Shown here in pieces: positions 35,070 through 44,128 of a stretch of 64,000 nucleotides of DNA. The notes under the pieces were generated by a model, which did not search any database, had not been told where the DNA came from, and worked only from the letters and a program-made list of their open reading frames with translations. Position 1 is the stretch's first letter. Every line of letters starts with the position of its first letter. The position numbers were made by a program, and so were the translations under genes. The stretch is taken from the NCBI RefSeq assembly GCF_035189165.1, contig NZ_CP045246.1, forward strand, positions 124,001 through 188,000. Direction: 5' to 3'. This DNA is from Arthrobacter sp. JZ12. GTDB lineage: Bacteria > Actinomycetota > Actinomycetes > Actinomycetales > Micrococcaceae.

Positions 35070-36347
35070 ATGAAGAACAAGAAATCCCTGGCCGCGGCAG
35101 CATCGGCGGCGACTCTCACGCTCCTGCTCTCCGCCTGTGGCGGCGGGGGATCGAATGAGGGCGGCGGCGGTGGTCCGGCGGAAGAAGGACTTGAGGACCG
35201 CGGGCCCATCACCTATGTACAGGGCAAGGACAACAGCGGTGTTGTACGCCCGATCATCGCGAAGTGGAACGCAGAACACCCCGACGAGCAGGTCACCTTC
35301 AAGGAACAGACCGACGAAGCAGACCAGCAGCATGATGACCTGGTGCAAAACTTCCAGGCGCAGAACGCCGATTACGACGTCGTCTCGGTAGACGTCGTCT
35401 GGACTGCCGAATTCGCCGCCCAGGGCTGGATCCAGCCGCTGGAAGGCGAAATGGAAATCGACACCTCCGGCATGCTCCCAGCCACGGTGGCATCGGCGAC
35501 CTACCAGGACACCCTGTACGCGGCACCGCAGCACTCCGACGGCGGCATCCTGTACTACCGCTCGGACCTCATCGAGGAGCCTCCCACCACCTGGGACGAG
35601 ATGATCGAGATGTGCTCGATCGCCGAAGAGAACGACATGGGGTGCTACGCAGGCCAGTTTGCACAGTATGAGGGCCTGACCGTGAACGCCTCCGAGGCCA
35701 TCAACGGTGCCGGTGGCACGGTTATCGATGAGTCAGGGCAGCCGACTCTCGACACTGAGGAGGCCCGGACCGGGCTTGGGAACCTCGTCTCCGCCTTCGA
35801 AGAAGGACACATCCCGGCGGAAGCGATCACCTACACCGAAGAGGAAGGACGCATTGCCTTCCAGGAAGGCAACCTGCTCTTCCACCGCAACTGGCCCTAC
35901 GTCTACAACCTGGCAACCACGGAGGAATCCTCGCAGGTGAAGGACGTCCTGGGCATGGCCCCGCTGCCGGGCGCTGACGGCCCGGGTGCCTCCTCACTGG
36001 GCGGGCACAGCCTCGCGATCAGCGTGTACTCCGACAACAAGGCAACCGCCCGTGACTTCCTCGAGTTCGTCACAGCGGAAGAGCAGCAGCGCTTCTACGT
36101 AACGCAGGGATCCCTCGCACCCGTGCTCGGTGACCTCTACGAGGATGAGGAACTTGTTGCGGAACTGCCGTACCTTCCGGTGCTGCGTGACTCGATCGAA
36201 AACGCTGTTCCACGACCCGTCACTCCCTTCTACCCTGCGGTGACAACGGCGATCCAGGAGAACGCCTACGCCGCACTCCAGGGTGAGAAATCGGTTGATC
36301 AGGCGTTGACGGACATGGCTGCCTCAATCAGTCAGGCCGGGTCCTAA
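35070..36347 (+). CDS. ABC sugar transporter binding lipoprotein
   Basis: A 425-residue extracellular solute-binding lipoprotein. Its signal ends at the lipobox LLLSACGG, then a Gly-rich linker precedes the mature domain (ITYVQGKDNSGVV, VVSVDVVWTAEFAAQGWIQPL, GILYYRSDLIEEPPTTWDEM, GHSLAISVYS). It resembles the trehalose/maltose-binding class (family 1). It is followed by the two permease genes after an intercistronic hairpin. No ATPase gene is present; the shared MsmK-type ATPase would be elsewhere. Confidence 0.92.
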   Translation: MKNKKSLAAAASAATLTLLLSACGGGGSNEGGGGGPAEEGLEDRGPITYVQGKDNSGVVRPIIAKWNAEHPDEQVTFKEQTDEADQQHDDLVQNFQAQNADYDVVSVDVVWTAEFAAQGWIQPLEGEMEIDTSGMLPATVASATYQDTLYAAPQHSDGGILYYRSDLIEEPPTTWDEMIEMCSIAEENDMGCYAGQFAQYEGLTVNASEAINGAGGTVIDESGQPTLDTEEARTGLGNLVSAFEEGHIPAEAITYTEEEGRIAFQEGNLLFHRNWPYVYNLATTEESSQVKDVLGMAPLPGADGPGASSLGGHSLAISVYSDNKATARDFLEFVTAEEQQRFYVTQGSLAPVLGDLYEDEELVAELPYLPVLRDSIENAVPRPVTPFYPAVTTAIQENAYAALQGEKSVDQALTDMAASISQAGS

Positions 36348-36355
36348 TTCATCCT

Positions 36356-36392
36356 CCGATGGCGGGAACGCCTCCAGCGCTCCCGCCATCGG
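36356..36392 (+). other. intercistronic hairpin between binding-protein and permease genes
   Basis: A 12-bp perfect stem (36356-36367 with 36381-36392, CCGATGGCGGGA) starts 9 bases after the binding-protein stop. Such hairpins commonly raise stability of the binding-protein message relative to the permease part. No T-run follows it. Confidence 0.5.
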
Positions 36393-36441
36393 CTCCTGCT
36401 TGTAATCACCGGCTTCCTGGCCGGGACCGAAAGGACGGGTC

Positions 36442-37476
36442 ATGGCCACACGTCTGGCAGTGCCACCCAAAAAGAAGGACCCCAATTCGAAGATGCACCA
36501 CCAGGCGGCCGAGAGCGCGGACCGCCGGGCGGCTTCGAAGAACAAGTGGGCCACCATACTCATTGCTCCGACGCTGATCCTGCTCGGAATCGTCATTGTC
36601 TACCCGATCATCAGCGGCATCGTCATGTCGTTCCAGAACGACTCGGGACTGGATCCGGCAACGGGCCTCTTCACCGATGGGGGATTCGCCGGGTTCTCCA
36701 ACTACACAGCCTGGATTCTCCAGCAGTGCCCCGCACCCGGCGGCGGTTCCGTTGCCTGTCCGCCCGGAACCCTCGAATCCCAGTTCTGGTCCGCAACCGG
36801 GACCACGTTCTTCTTCGCAGCTGTGACCGTGCTGCTTGAGACAGTTATCGGTTTCTGGATGGCGCTGATCATGGCCCGCTCCTTCAAGGGACGCGGACTG
36901 GTCCGCGCAGCCGTGCTGGTCCCCTGGGCCATCCCCACAGCGGTCACCGCAAAGCTCTGGTTCTTCATTTTCGCCTTCCAGGGCATCGCGAACGAGCTCT
37001 TCAACACCTCGATCCTCTGGACCGGCTCCGAGTGGCCGGCCAAGTGGGCGATCATCATCGCGGATGTGTGGAAGACGACCCCGTTCATGGCCCTGCTTAT
37101 CCTGGCCGGCCTGCAGATGATCCCCGGGGATGTCTACGAGGCTGCAAAGGTCGACGGCGCCACCACCTGGCAGCGCTTCCGGTACATCACGCTTCCGCTG
37201 GTCAAGCCAGCACTCATGGTAGCGGTCCTGTTCCGCGTGCTGGACGCCCTCCGCATGTACGACCTTCCTGCCATCCTGACGGGCGGCGCAAACGGTACGA
37301 CGACGCTCTCCATCCTCGTGGTGAACCAGATCCGCCAGGGCTTCAACAGCGCGGCCGCGCTCTCGACGTTGACGTTCATCATCATCTTCATCGTCGCGTT
37401 CATCTTTGTCCGATTCCTCGGAGCGAACGTCTCTGAGGGGTCGGGAGTCATCAAGAAGGCGAAGGTCATCAAATGA
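36442..37476 (+). CDS. ABC sugar transporter permease 1 (MalF/ThuF-type)
   Basis: A 344-residue inner-membrane permease with 6 or more helices, an N-terminal charged region (KKKDPNSKMHHQAAESADRR) and a long periplasmic loop containing CPAPGGGSVACPPG. The EAA loop is visible as YEAAKVDGATTWQRFRYITLP. It belongs to the MalF family of type I sugar importers. It overlaps the next permease by 4 bases and follows the binding-protein gene. Confidence 0.92.
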   Translation: MATRLAVPPKKKDPNSKMHHQAAESADRRAASKNKWATILIAPTLILLGIVIVYPIISGIVMSFQNDSGLDPATGLFTDGGFAGFSNYTAWILQQCPAPGGGSVACPPGTLESQFWSATGTTFFFAAVTVLLETVIGFWMALIMARSFKGRGLVRAAVLVPWAIPTAVTAKLWFFIFAFQGIANELFNTSILWTGSEWPAKWAIIIADVWKTTPFMALLILAGLQMIPGDVYEAAKVDGATTWQRFRYITLPLVKPALMVAVLFRVLDALRMYDLPAILTGGANGTTTLSILVVNQIRQGFNSAAALSTLTFIIIFIVAFIFVRFLGANVSEGSGVIKKAKVIK

Positions 37477-38372
37477 CACAGGCAGTTGCAAACCGCTCAG
37501 GCGCGCCCGCGCAGCCAGGCGCCGGCCGGCGCGCAGCGGCTTCACGGGAAAGGTGGGCCACGATCCGCACCTACGTGAGCGCCGCCATCATTGTCATCTG
37601 GTGCCTGCTGCCCTTCTACTGGATGATCATCACGGCATTCCGCGATGTGGCGTTCACCTACGACACCGCGTTCTATCCGACGCACGTCACGCTGGACAAC
37701 TTCCGCACCGCTTTCGCCACTGACGCCGGGAACAACTTCACGCTCGCGCTGTTCAACAGCTTCTTCATCGGAGCGACCACAACCCTCATCGCCCTCGTGG
37801 TGGGAGTGTTCGCAGCGTACGCACTGGCGCGAATCGACTTCCGGTTCAAATTCGTGATCCTCGGCGTCATCCTCGGGGCGTCGATGTTCCCGGGCGTGGC
37901 GCTGATTACCCCGCTGTTCCAGCTCTTCACCGACATCGGCTGGATCGGCTCCTACCAGGCGCTGATCATCCCGAACATCTCGTTTGTCCTGCCGCTCACC
38001 GTCTACACACTGACAGCGTTCTTCCGGGAGATGCCGTGGGAACTGGAGGAAGCCGCACGCATCGACGGGTGCACGCCCGGACAGGCGTTCCGGAAGGTCA
38101 TCATGCCGCTCGCCGCTCCGGCAGTGTTCACGACGGCGATCCTCGCCTTCATCTCCGCCTGGAACGAGTTCCTGATCGCGAGCCAGCTGTCCAGTGACTC
38201 GACCGCGCCGGTGACGGTTGCGATCGCGTCGTTTGCCGGCAGCCAGCCGCAACAGGAGCCCTACACCGCGGTGATGGCCGCAGGCACCATCGTCACCATT
38301 CCCCTGGTGCTGCTGGTACTGGTGCTGCAAAAGCGCATTGTTGCCGGCCTCACCGCCGGCGCGGTGAAGTGA
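37473..38372 (+). CDS. ABC sugar transporter permease 2 (MalG/ThuG-type)
   Basis: A 299-residue permease with 6 helices. It starts with LPFYWMIITAFRD, has the EAA loop LEEAARIDGCTPGQAFRKVIMP, and ends in LLVLVLQKRIVAGLTAGAVK, which is typical of MalG-like proteins. It pairs with permease 1. The neighbouring alpha-glucosidase suggests the substrate is an alpha-glucoside such as trehalose, maltose or a related disaccharide. Confidence 0.92.
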   Translation: MTQAVANRSGAPAQPGAGRRAAASRERWATIRTYVSAAIIVIWCLLPFYWMIITAFRDVAFTYDTAFYPTHVTLDNFRTAFATDAGNNFTLALFNSFFIGATTTLIALVVGVFAAYALARIDFRFKFVILGVILGASMFPGVALITPLFQLFTDIGWIGSYQALIIPNISFVLPLTVYTLTAFFREMPWELEEAARIDGCTPGQAFRKVIMPLAAPAVFTTAILAFISAWNEFLIASQLSSDSTAPVTVAIASFAGSQPQQEPYTAVMAAGTIVTIPLVLLVLVLQKRIVAGLTAGAVK

Positions 38373-38383
38373 GGTTCGCCTGA

Positions 38384-38587
38384 ATGGCAAACAGGCGCAA
38401 GGAACGGTTGGCGGAGAACCTCGATATCCTTATTGGGTTTCTGGGGTTCTTCGCCGCCGTCCTCGTAGTGGTCATCATCGCTATCCAGGTGCGCGGCGAC
38501 AACGCCGCCATGTGGTCCGTGTTGCTGCTGGCGATTGTGCTGGGCATCTGGGGCCTTATCAAGGTCAGGCAGCGGGATAACCAGTAG
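38384..38587 (+). CDS. small one/two-helix membrane protein
   Basis: A 67-residue protein with a basic start (MANRRKERLAENL), two hydrophobic stretches (about 14-36 and 42-59) and a basic tail KVRQRDNQ. It follows permease 2 by 11 bases, so it is probably cotranscribed. No family recognised; such small proteins are often found after alpha-glucoside permeases in this genus, but I cannot support a role. Confidence 0.6.
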   Translation: MANRRKERLAENLDILIGFLGFFAAVLVVVIIAIQVRGDNAAMWSVLLLAIVLGIWGLIKVRQRDNQ

Positions 38588-38625
38588 GAATCAAGCGGTC
38601 AGTCGGAGAAAGAGGTTGCAGTCCC

Positions 38626-39636
38626 GTGGTCATCATCGAGGATGTCGCTGCTGCCACCGGGGTCTCCACCGCCACCGTCTCACGGGCGCTGCGTGGGCTC
38701 AACGGCGTTTCGGCGGGCACGCGTGACCGCGTACTGAGGGCCGCCCAGGACCTGGGGTATGTGCCGTCGTCCGCCGCGTCCGGGTTGGCTTCAGGGCGGA
38801 CGATGGCGATGGGCGTCCTGCTTCCGTTGATCGAGCGCTGGTACTTCTCGGCGGTGCTTGAGGGCGTGGACCGGCAGCTGCGCGCTGCGGGCTACGACCT
38901 GATCGTGTTCAGCCTCGGCGGCACGGGAACCAACCGTGAACGGGTATTTCACCGTTCCATCCTCCGCAAGCGCATCGATGCCCTGCTGGTGATGTGCATG
39001 GAGCTCACCGAGGATGAGCACCGGTCCCTCCGCGAGCTTGAGTCGCCCACCATTGTGGTGGGCGGTTCTGTCCAGGGCGTGCGGCACGTGAGCATTGACG
39101 ACGCCGCCGCCGTCCGTGACGCGGTACGGCACCTTATCTCCCTCGGTCACCGGAAAATCGGCCATGTGCGCGGCGGCGGGTCCTACGGTCTCTACTTCGA
39201 GGTTCCCCGCATCCGGGAGGAGTCCTGGCTGCAGACCATGGCCGAGCACGGCCTGCCGGTCCGCGAGGAATGGTCCGTTTTCGGGGACTTCCGCTTCGGC
39301 GAGGCGAAGCTGGCCGTCAAGCAGATGCTCTCGACCGTGGATGAACGTCCCACGGCCCTGTTCTGCTCGTCCGATGAGATGGCCTTCGGCGCCTTGACGG
39401 CGGCCGCGGAGCTGGGGATCAGGGTGCCCGAGGAACTGTCCATCATCGGCATCGACGACCACGAGTTCTCGGAGCCCATGGGGCTCACGACCGTACGGCA
39501 GATGCCGGAGGAGCAGGGAGCTTTCGCGGTTGACCTGTTGCTCGGGGAGCTTGCGGGACAGACACCGCTGCTCACGCCGCCCGCCCAGCCGCACGAGCTG
39601 ATCCTGCGCTCCTCAACGGGGCCGGTTCCGGCCTAG
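38626..39636 (+). CDS. LacI-family transcriptional regulator
   Basis: A 336-residue LacI protein (GTG 38626, GGAGA upstream). The helix-turn-helix (IEDVAAATGVSTATVSRALRG) and hinge (LGYVPSSAASGLASGRT) lead to a periplasmic-binding-like sensor domain ending IIGIDDHEFSEPMGLTTVRQM. It directly follows the alpha-glucoside importer, and an AAGCGCTT operator lies in the divergent promoter upstream of that importer and GH13 gene, so it is the probable repressor. Confidence 0.92.
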   Translation: MVIIEDVAAATGVSTATVSRALRGLNGVSAGTRDRVLRAAQDLGYVPSSAASGLASGRTMAMGVLLPLIERWYFSAVLEGVDRQLRAAGYDLIVFSLGGTGTNRERVFHRSILRKRIDALLVMCMELTEDEHRSLRELESPTIVVGGSVQGVRHVSIDDAAAVRDAVRHLISLGHRKIGHVRGGGSYGLYFEVPRIREESWLQTMAEHGLPVREEWSVFGDFRFGEAKLAVKQMLSTVDERPTALFCSSDEMAFGALTAAAELGIRVPEELSIIGIDDHEFSEPMGLTTVRQMPEEQGAFAVDLLLGELAGQTPLLTPPAQPHELILRSSTGPVPA

Positions 39637-39674
39637 ATCCTTCAACCTCTTCCCAGCTCGCTAGGCTTGCACCC

Positions 39675-40427
39675 ATGGCAACCGAGCTGCTCTACCTTGA
39701 CGATTTCGATGTCCTGAATGCTTCAGCGAAAGTCACCTCCGTGACAGTGCTCGACGACGGCCGGCTGGACATCGAACTGGACCGCACCTGCTTCTATCCT
39801 CGCGGTGGCGGGCAGGACTGGGACACCGGAACGATCCGTTCCGGCGACGTCACGGTGGAGATCGATGAGGTTCGGCTGGACGAGAACGGGACTGTCCACC
39901 ATCTGGGACAACCGGGCGGGCCGACGGAAGGCGGACCGGCGGTTTCGGAGGGAGCCGACGTCGTACTGGAGGTCGATGCCGACCGACGGTCGCTGAACAC
40001 GCGGCTGCACTCGGCCGGGCACATCGTAGATCTGGCGGTGGAGCGGCTGGGATTGCCCTGGGTTCCCGGCAAGGGGGCGCACTATCCGCACATGTCGTTC
40101 GTGGAGTACAGCGGCGGGGCGCCCGAAGACGTAGACGATGTGAGGCGCCGTATCGAGGAGGAAGTAGCTTCAATCATCCAGGCGGGCAGCCATAACGAGG
40201 TCCGCTTCCTGCCGGTTGCCGAGATGGGCGCGTACTGCCGCCACGTTCCCGACAACATCCCGCCCAACAAGCCGGCGCGGATCGTTCTCTACAACGAGGC
40301 CTTCGGGGTGCCCTGCGGAGGGACGCACGTGCGGGATGTACGTGAGGTCGGCGCGCTGAGCATCCCCAAGATCAAGGCTCGGAAGGGCGTCGTGAAGGTC
40401 TCCTACGCTGTGGAAGGCATCAACTAG
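39675..40427 (+). CDS. alanyl-tRNA editing protein (AlaX type)
   Basis: A 250-residue stand-alone editing-domain protein that hydrolyses Ser or Gly mischarged to tRNA-Ala. The Zn-binding/editing motifs are visible: FYPRGGGQDWDTG, LHSAGHIVDLAVERLG and CGGTHVRDVREVGAL. Length fits AlaX-M. It stands alone between LacI and the next convergent gene, with ATG after a short gap. No special regulation seen. Confidence 0.9.
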   Translation: MATELLYLDDFDVLNASAKVTSVTVLDDGRLDIELDRTCFYPRGGGQDWDTGTIRSGDVTVEIDEVRLDENGTVHHLGQPGGPTEGGPAVSEGADVVLEVDADRRSLNTRLHSAGHIVDLAVERLGLPWVPGKGAHYPHMSFVEYSGGAPEDVDDVRRRIEEEVASIIQAGSHNEVRFLPVAEMGAYCRHVPDNIPPNKPARIVLYNEAFGVPCGGTHVRDVREVGALSIPKIKARKGVVKVSYAVEGIN

Positions 40428-40432
40428 GCGCT

Positions 40433-41281
40433 TCAGGAGGCACGGGCGAGCTGCCGGATTGGCACCCACCGGGACGCCAGGCGCCGGTAGGCGGCGGCCG
40501 CCCCTGTCATATCCGCCTCTGCGAGGCACTCGATGCCCATGCGGACATCCATGGGGGACTCATCCGGGAAGACCAGGTCAGCCACCGGCCCGTAGTCCAG
40601 TTCGACGACGGCGTCGCGGCGGAAACTCTCGAGCCATTCGGTAATCTCCGTCAACTCCTCGAGCAGGTCAAGCTCGGGAGCTGCGATCGCGAGGTTTGCC
40701 ACCGCGCGGCGGGCGCGGTCGATGCCCTCGCTGATGGTGACGGAGATGCGCACCGTGTGCACCGCGCCGTCGTCGTCAACCACCTCCGTGAGGTCGTCCT
40801 CGTGGATGAGGACAAACCAGGCGAAGGGGACGCCCCAGGTGGCCGAGCGGGTGTGCAGCTTGGCGGTGGACTGAGCCAGGGTTTCGGGGTCCAGCCGTGC
40901 CTGGTGCGCCTCCCGGGCGACCTCCGGGAGCAGCACGTCCATGAGCGGGCCGCGGATGGTGTGCTCCAGCGACTCGGCAGCCAGGAAAGTGCGTACGGCG
41001 AGCTGGTTGGGGCAGTAGTACGGCGCGGTTGTGCCGTTGCTCCGCGGATAGTGCAGGACCCGGACCAGATCCTGGGCATGATGCGGGAACGGATCAGATA
41101 CCGCGCGGGTGATCCGCCTCAGAGCGTCGGTGCGCTCAAGTTCCTCGGTGACGCGGCGCTCACGGGTGCGCTGCTCCAGGATCACCAGCTGCTGTGCGTC
41201 GCTGAAGGCGTCCAGCGGTTCGTAGATCCGGAGGAAGGAGACATAGGGGAAGCTGCGGCCCGGCCTCGGCGCGTCAGCCAT
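40433..41281 (-). CDS. conserved actinobacterial protein, unknown function
   Basis: A soluble 282-residue protein with FPYVSFLRIYEPLDAFSDAQQ, PYYCPNQLAVRTFLA and SATWGVPFAWFVLIHEDD. It has no transmembrane segment or signal sequence. I do not recognise the fold. Several Micrococcaceae genomes contain similar proteins as far as I recall. It begins 3 bases from xthA stop and could be translated with it. Codon and base usage are like its neighbours. Confidence 0.65.
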   Translation of the reverse strand: MADAPRPGRSFPYVSFLRIYEPLDAFSDAQQLVILEQRTRERRVTEELERTDALRRITRAVSDPFPHHAQDLVRVLHYPRSNGTTAPYYCPNQLAVRTFLAAESLEHTIRGPLMDVLLPEVAREAHQARLDPETLAQSTAKLHTRSATWGVPFAWFVLIHEDDLTEVVDDDGAVHTVRISVTISEGIDRARRAVANLAIAAPELDLLEELTEITEWLESFRRDAVVELDYGPVADLVFPDESPMDVRMGIECLAEADMTGAAAAYRRLASRWVPIRQLARAS

Positions 41282-41284
41282 GGC

Positions 41285-42085
41285 TCAGGCCAGCTCTACA
41301 ATGACGGGTGCGTGATCCGATGCGCCCTTGCCCTTGCGTTCCTCCCGGTCGATCATCGCCCCGTTGACGCGCGCGGCAAGCGCCGGCGATGCGAGGACGA
41401 AGTCGATGCGCATACCCATGCGCTTCGGGAAGCTGAGCTGCTTGTAGTCCCAGTAGGTGTAGACACCGGGGCCGGGCGCATGCGGGCGAACGACGTCGGT
41501 GAAGCCCGAATCCTCGAACGCGTGGAAGGCCGCTCGTTCCGGTGGGCTCACGTGGGTGTATCCGTTATTGAGAAACAGGTCGATATCCCAGACGTCCTCA
41601 TCGCGGGGCGCGATGTTCCAGTCACCGGTGAGGGCCACCTGGGCGTTCGGGTCGGTTTCGAGGAGCCCGACGGCGTGCTTGCGCAGCAACTCGAGCCACT
41701 CGATCTTGTAGGACATGTGGGGATCGCCGAGGGCGCGGCCGTTGGGCACGTACAGGCTCCAGACCCGCACTCCTCCACAGGTGGCGGCGATAGCGCGGGC
41801 CTCCTGCACCGGGTCCTCTTCCTTGCCGAAGACGGGCTGTCCCGGGAAGGTGCGCTCCACGTCCTCAAGACCCACACGTGAGGCGATGGCGACGCCGTTC
41901 CACTGGCTCACGCCGAAATGCGCCACCTCGTAGCCGGCCTTCTCGAAAAGGTCCCAGGGGAAGTTGTCGTCCTTGCACTTGGTTTCCTGGATGGCAAGGA
42001 CATCGACGTCGGAGCGATCGAGCCACGCCTCCACGCGGTCGGCACGGGCTCGGAGGGAGTTGACGTTCCAGGTCGCGATTTTCAC
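41285..42085 (-). CDS. xthA: exodeoxyribonuclease III
   Basis: A DNA repair nuclease that removes 3' blocking ends and acts on abasic sites. The 266-residue product has KIATWNVNSLRAR, IQETKCKDD, VALTGDWNIAPRDEDVWD, and the C-terminal MRIDFVLASPAL and SDHAPVIVEL, all characteristic of the ExoIII/EEP family. I chose GTG 42085 (VKIATWN); upstream starts would add 6 residues. The next gene downstream is the uncharacterised protein, 3 bases away. Confidence 0.93.
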   Translation of the reverse strand: MKIATWNVNSLRARADRVEAWLDRSDVDVLAIQETKCKDDNFPWDLFEKAGYEVAHFGVSQWNGVAIASRVGLEDVERTFPGQPVFGKEEDPVQEARAIAATCGGVRVWSLYVPNGRALGDPHMSYKIEWLELLRKHAVGLLETDPNAQVALTGDWNIAPRDEDVWDIDLFLNNGYTHVSPPERAAFHAFEDSGFTDVVRPHAPGPGVYTYWDYKQLSFPKRMGMRIDFVLASPALAARVNGAMIDREERKGKGASDHAPVIVELA

Positions 42086-42169
42086 AGATGCTACGTTACC
42101 CAATTCGGCAGGCGGTGCCCGGCACGTGACCGTCCTGCCGGCGTCGTCCGCTGTTCTTCTCAGGTCCGG

Positions 42170-43006
42170 TCAGGTGCCCGGCTTGCTGCGCCACCAGGAG
42201 TCGGAGATGGTCACCGGCACGGTGCGCTTGTGGCGGGTCATGATGTAACGGCGCTCAATGGACCGGGCCGCTTCCTCGGGTATGTCGCGTCCCTCAAGGT
42301 AGTCGTCGATCTGCTCGTAGGTGAGGCCGAGCTCGTGCTCGTCGGTCTGGCCGGGGTTCTCGTCCAGGAGATCTGCGGTGGGGATCTTGTTGTACAGGCG
42401 CTCGGAGGCGCCGAGCTCCTTCAAGAGCAGCCGGTTCTGGCGCTTGTTCAGGCCGAAGAGGGGCAGGATGTCGGCGCCGCCGTCGCCGTACTTGGTGAAG
42501 AAGCCGGTGACGGACTCGGCGCCGTGATCCGTGCCGATAACCAAAAGGTTCTCCTCGCCTGCCAGCGCATACTGCGCAACCATGCGGACGCGCGCCTTCA
42601 CGTTCCCCTTATTGAAGTCGGACATCTCCCTGCCGTCGGCAGCAATGAACTCACTCTGAAAACCGTCGACGGCGGGTGCCACGTTGTAGACCACCGAGCG
42701 GCCAGGCGCGATGAACTCAAGTGCTGCCTGGGCGTCTTCCTCGTCGTGCTGGACCTTGTAGGGCAGGCGCGCGGCGACGAACGTTGCGTCGATGCCCTCC
42801 GCGCTCAGCTCTTCCGCCGCGAGCTGGGCCAGTTTCCCGGCCAGTGTGGAGTCCAGTCCGCCGCTGATACCCAGGACGAACCCCTTGGTGCCGGTGGCCC
42901 GGACATAGTCCTTCAGGAAGTCGACGCGGCGCCGGATCTCCTCCGCAGGGTCGATGGTGGGGCGTACGCCCATTTCCTCAATGATCTGTGCCTGGAGTTC
43001 GCGCAT
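42170..43006 (-). CDS. nadE: NH3-dependent NAD+ synthetase
   Basis: Converts nicotinic acid adenine dinucleotide to NAD+. The 278-residue product lacks the glutaminase domain found in long forms, so ammonia is its nitrogen source. It contains the ATP-pyrophosphatase loop [46 protein letters not shown] and [11 protein letters not shown]. Start is ATG 43006 ([11 protein letters not shown]). The codon use is ordinary. Confidence 0.95.
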   Translation of the reverse strand: MRELQAQIIEEMGVRPTIDPAEEIRRRVDFLKDYVRATGTKGFVLGISGGLDSTLAGKLAQLAAEELSAEGIDATFVAARLPYKVQHDEEDAQAALEFIAPGRSVVYNVAPAVDGFQSEFIAADGREMSDFNKGNVKARVRMVAQYALAGEENLLVIGTDHGAESVTGFFTKYGDGGADILPLFGLNKRQNRLLLKELGASERLYNKIPTADLLDENPGQTDEHELGLTYEQIDDYLEGRDIPEEAARSIERRYIMTRHKRTVPVTISDSWWRSKPGT

Positions 43007-43107
43007 GCGAGACAGCGTATACGCACCCCTGAGGCGCGGGCCACACCGGGCGCGCGGAAAACCGAAGGGGATTCCCGTGCACCCGGTCCGGCTGCTGCTT
43101 GAAGTGG

Positions 43108-44106
43108 CTAAGCCGAGAACGCCGCGTCGAAGGACGTCGACGACGGCGCGAAGTCGAACTTCTTGAGGAAGGCCAGCGCCTCGGGGGCGCCTTCCAAACG
43201 GTCCATTCCTGCGTCTTCCCATTCGACGGAGACGGGACCGTCGTAGCCGATGGCGTTCAGCGCCCGGAAGCTGTCTTCCCAGGGAACGTCACCGCGGCCC
43301 GTGGAGACGAAGTCCCAGCCGCGCCGCGGATCGCCCCAGGGAAGGTGGGAGGAGAGGATTCCGTTGCGGCCGCCACCCATGCGCATCTTCGTGTCCTTGC
43401 AGTCCACGTGGTAGATACGGTCGGCGAAGTCGGAGATGAAGGCGACCGGGTCAATTTGCTGCCACATGAAGTGGCTGGGATCCCAGTTGAGGCCGAAGGC
43501 TGGACGGTTGCCGACGGCGTCGAGCGCCCGCTTGGTCGACCAGTAGTCATAGGCGATTTCAGACGGGTGTACCTCGTGGGCGAAGCGGACGCCGCACTCG
43601 TCGAACACGTCCAGGATCGGGTTCCAGCGGTTCGCGAAGTCCTGGAACCCGGCCTCGATGACGTCCTGGCCGACCGGGGGGAACATTGCCACGTATTGCC
43701 AGATGGAAGATCCGGTGAACCCGACGACGGTGTTGACTCCCAGCTTCTGGGCCAGGCGCGCCGTGAGTTTCATCTCCTCCGCAGCACGCTGACGTACGCC
43801 TTCGGGATCACCGTCGCCCCACACCCGCGGACCGACGATGGCCTCATGGCGGAAGTCGATCGGATCGTCGCAGACCGCCTGGCCCTTCAGGTGGTTCGAG
43901 ATGGTCCACACCTTCAGGCCGTTCCGCTTCAGGATGTCGAGCCGGTCCTGGATGTAATCGTCGTCGTCCCAGCGCCAGGCGTCGAGGTGGTCGCCCGAGA
44001 CAGCGATTTCCAGGCCGTCGTAGCCCCACTGGCCGGCGAGTTCGGCCACCTTCTCGAACGGAAGGTCGGCCCACTGGCCAGTGAACAGGGTGTAGTTGCG
44101 TGCCAT
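43108..44106 (-). CDS. sugar phosphate isomerase/epimerase (TIM barrel)
   Basis: A 332-residue xylose isomerase-like TIM barrel. Metal-site features are visible: [21 protein letters not shown] (Glu on one strand), [12 protein letters not shown] (Asp/His), [12 protein letters not shown] and [12 protein letters not shown]. It is the last gene of a leftward catabolic operon (binding protein, dehydrogenase, isomerase, dehydrogenase, isomerase). It may act on an inositol or a 3-keto sugar derivative. Substrate not determined. Confidence 0.88.
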   Translation of the reverse strand: MARNYTLFTGQWADLPFEKVAELAGQWGYDGLEIAVSGDHLDAWRWDDDDYIQDRLDILKRNGLKVWTISNHLKGQAVCDDPIDFRHEAIVGPRVWGDGDPEGVRQRAAEEMKLTARLAQKLGVNTVVGFTGSSIWQYVAMFPPVGQDVIEAGFQDFANRWNPILDVFDECGVRFAHEVHPSEIAYDYWSTKRALDAVGNRPAFGLNWDPSHFMWQQIDPVAFISDFADRIYHVDCKDTKMRMGGGRNGILSSHLPWGDPRRGWDFVSTGRGDVPWEDSFRALNAIGYDGPVSVEWEDAGMDRLEGAPEALAFLKKFDFAPSSTSFDAAFSA

Positions 44107-44128
44107 GTGTTTCTCCTTGGGTTGAAGG

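Noticed and set aside
36356-36392. Hairpin after the binding-protein gene read as an operon end
   Set aside because: No T-run follows and both permease genes lie directly downstream in the same direction, so it is more likely an intercistronic stem.
36406-37545. Minus-strand open frame of 379 codons opposite permease 1
   Set aside because: Charged low-complexity shadow of a permease; no domain and it would run against the operon.
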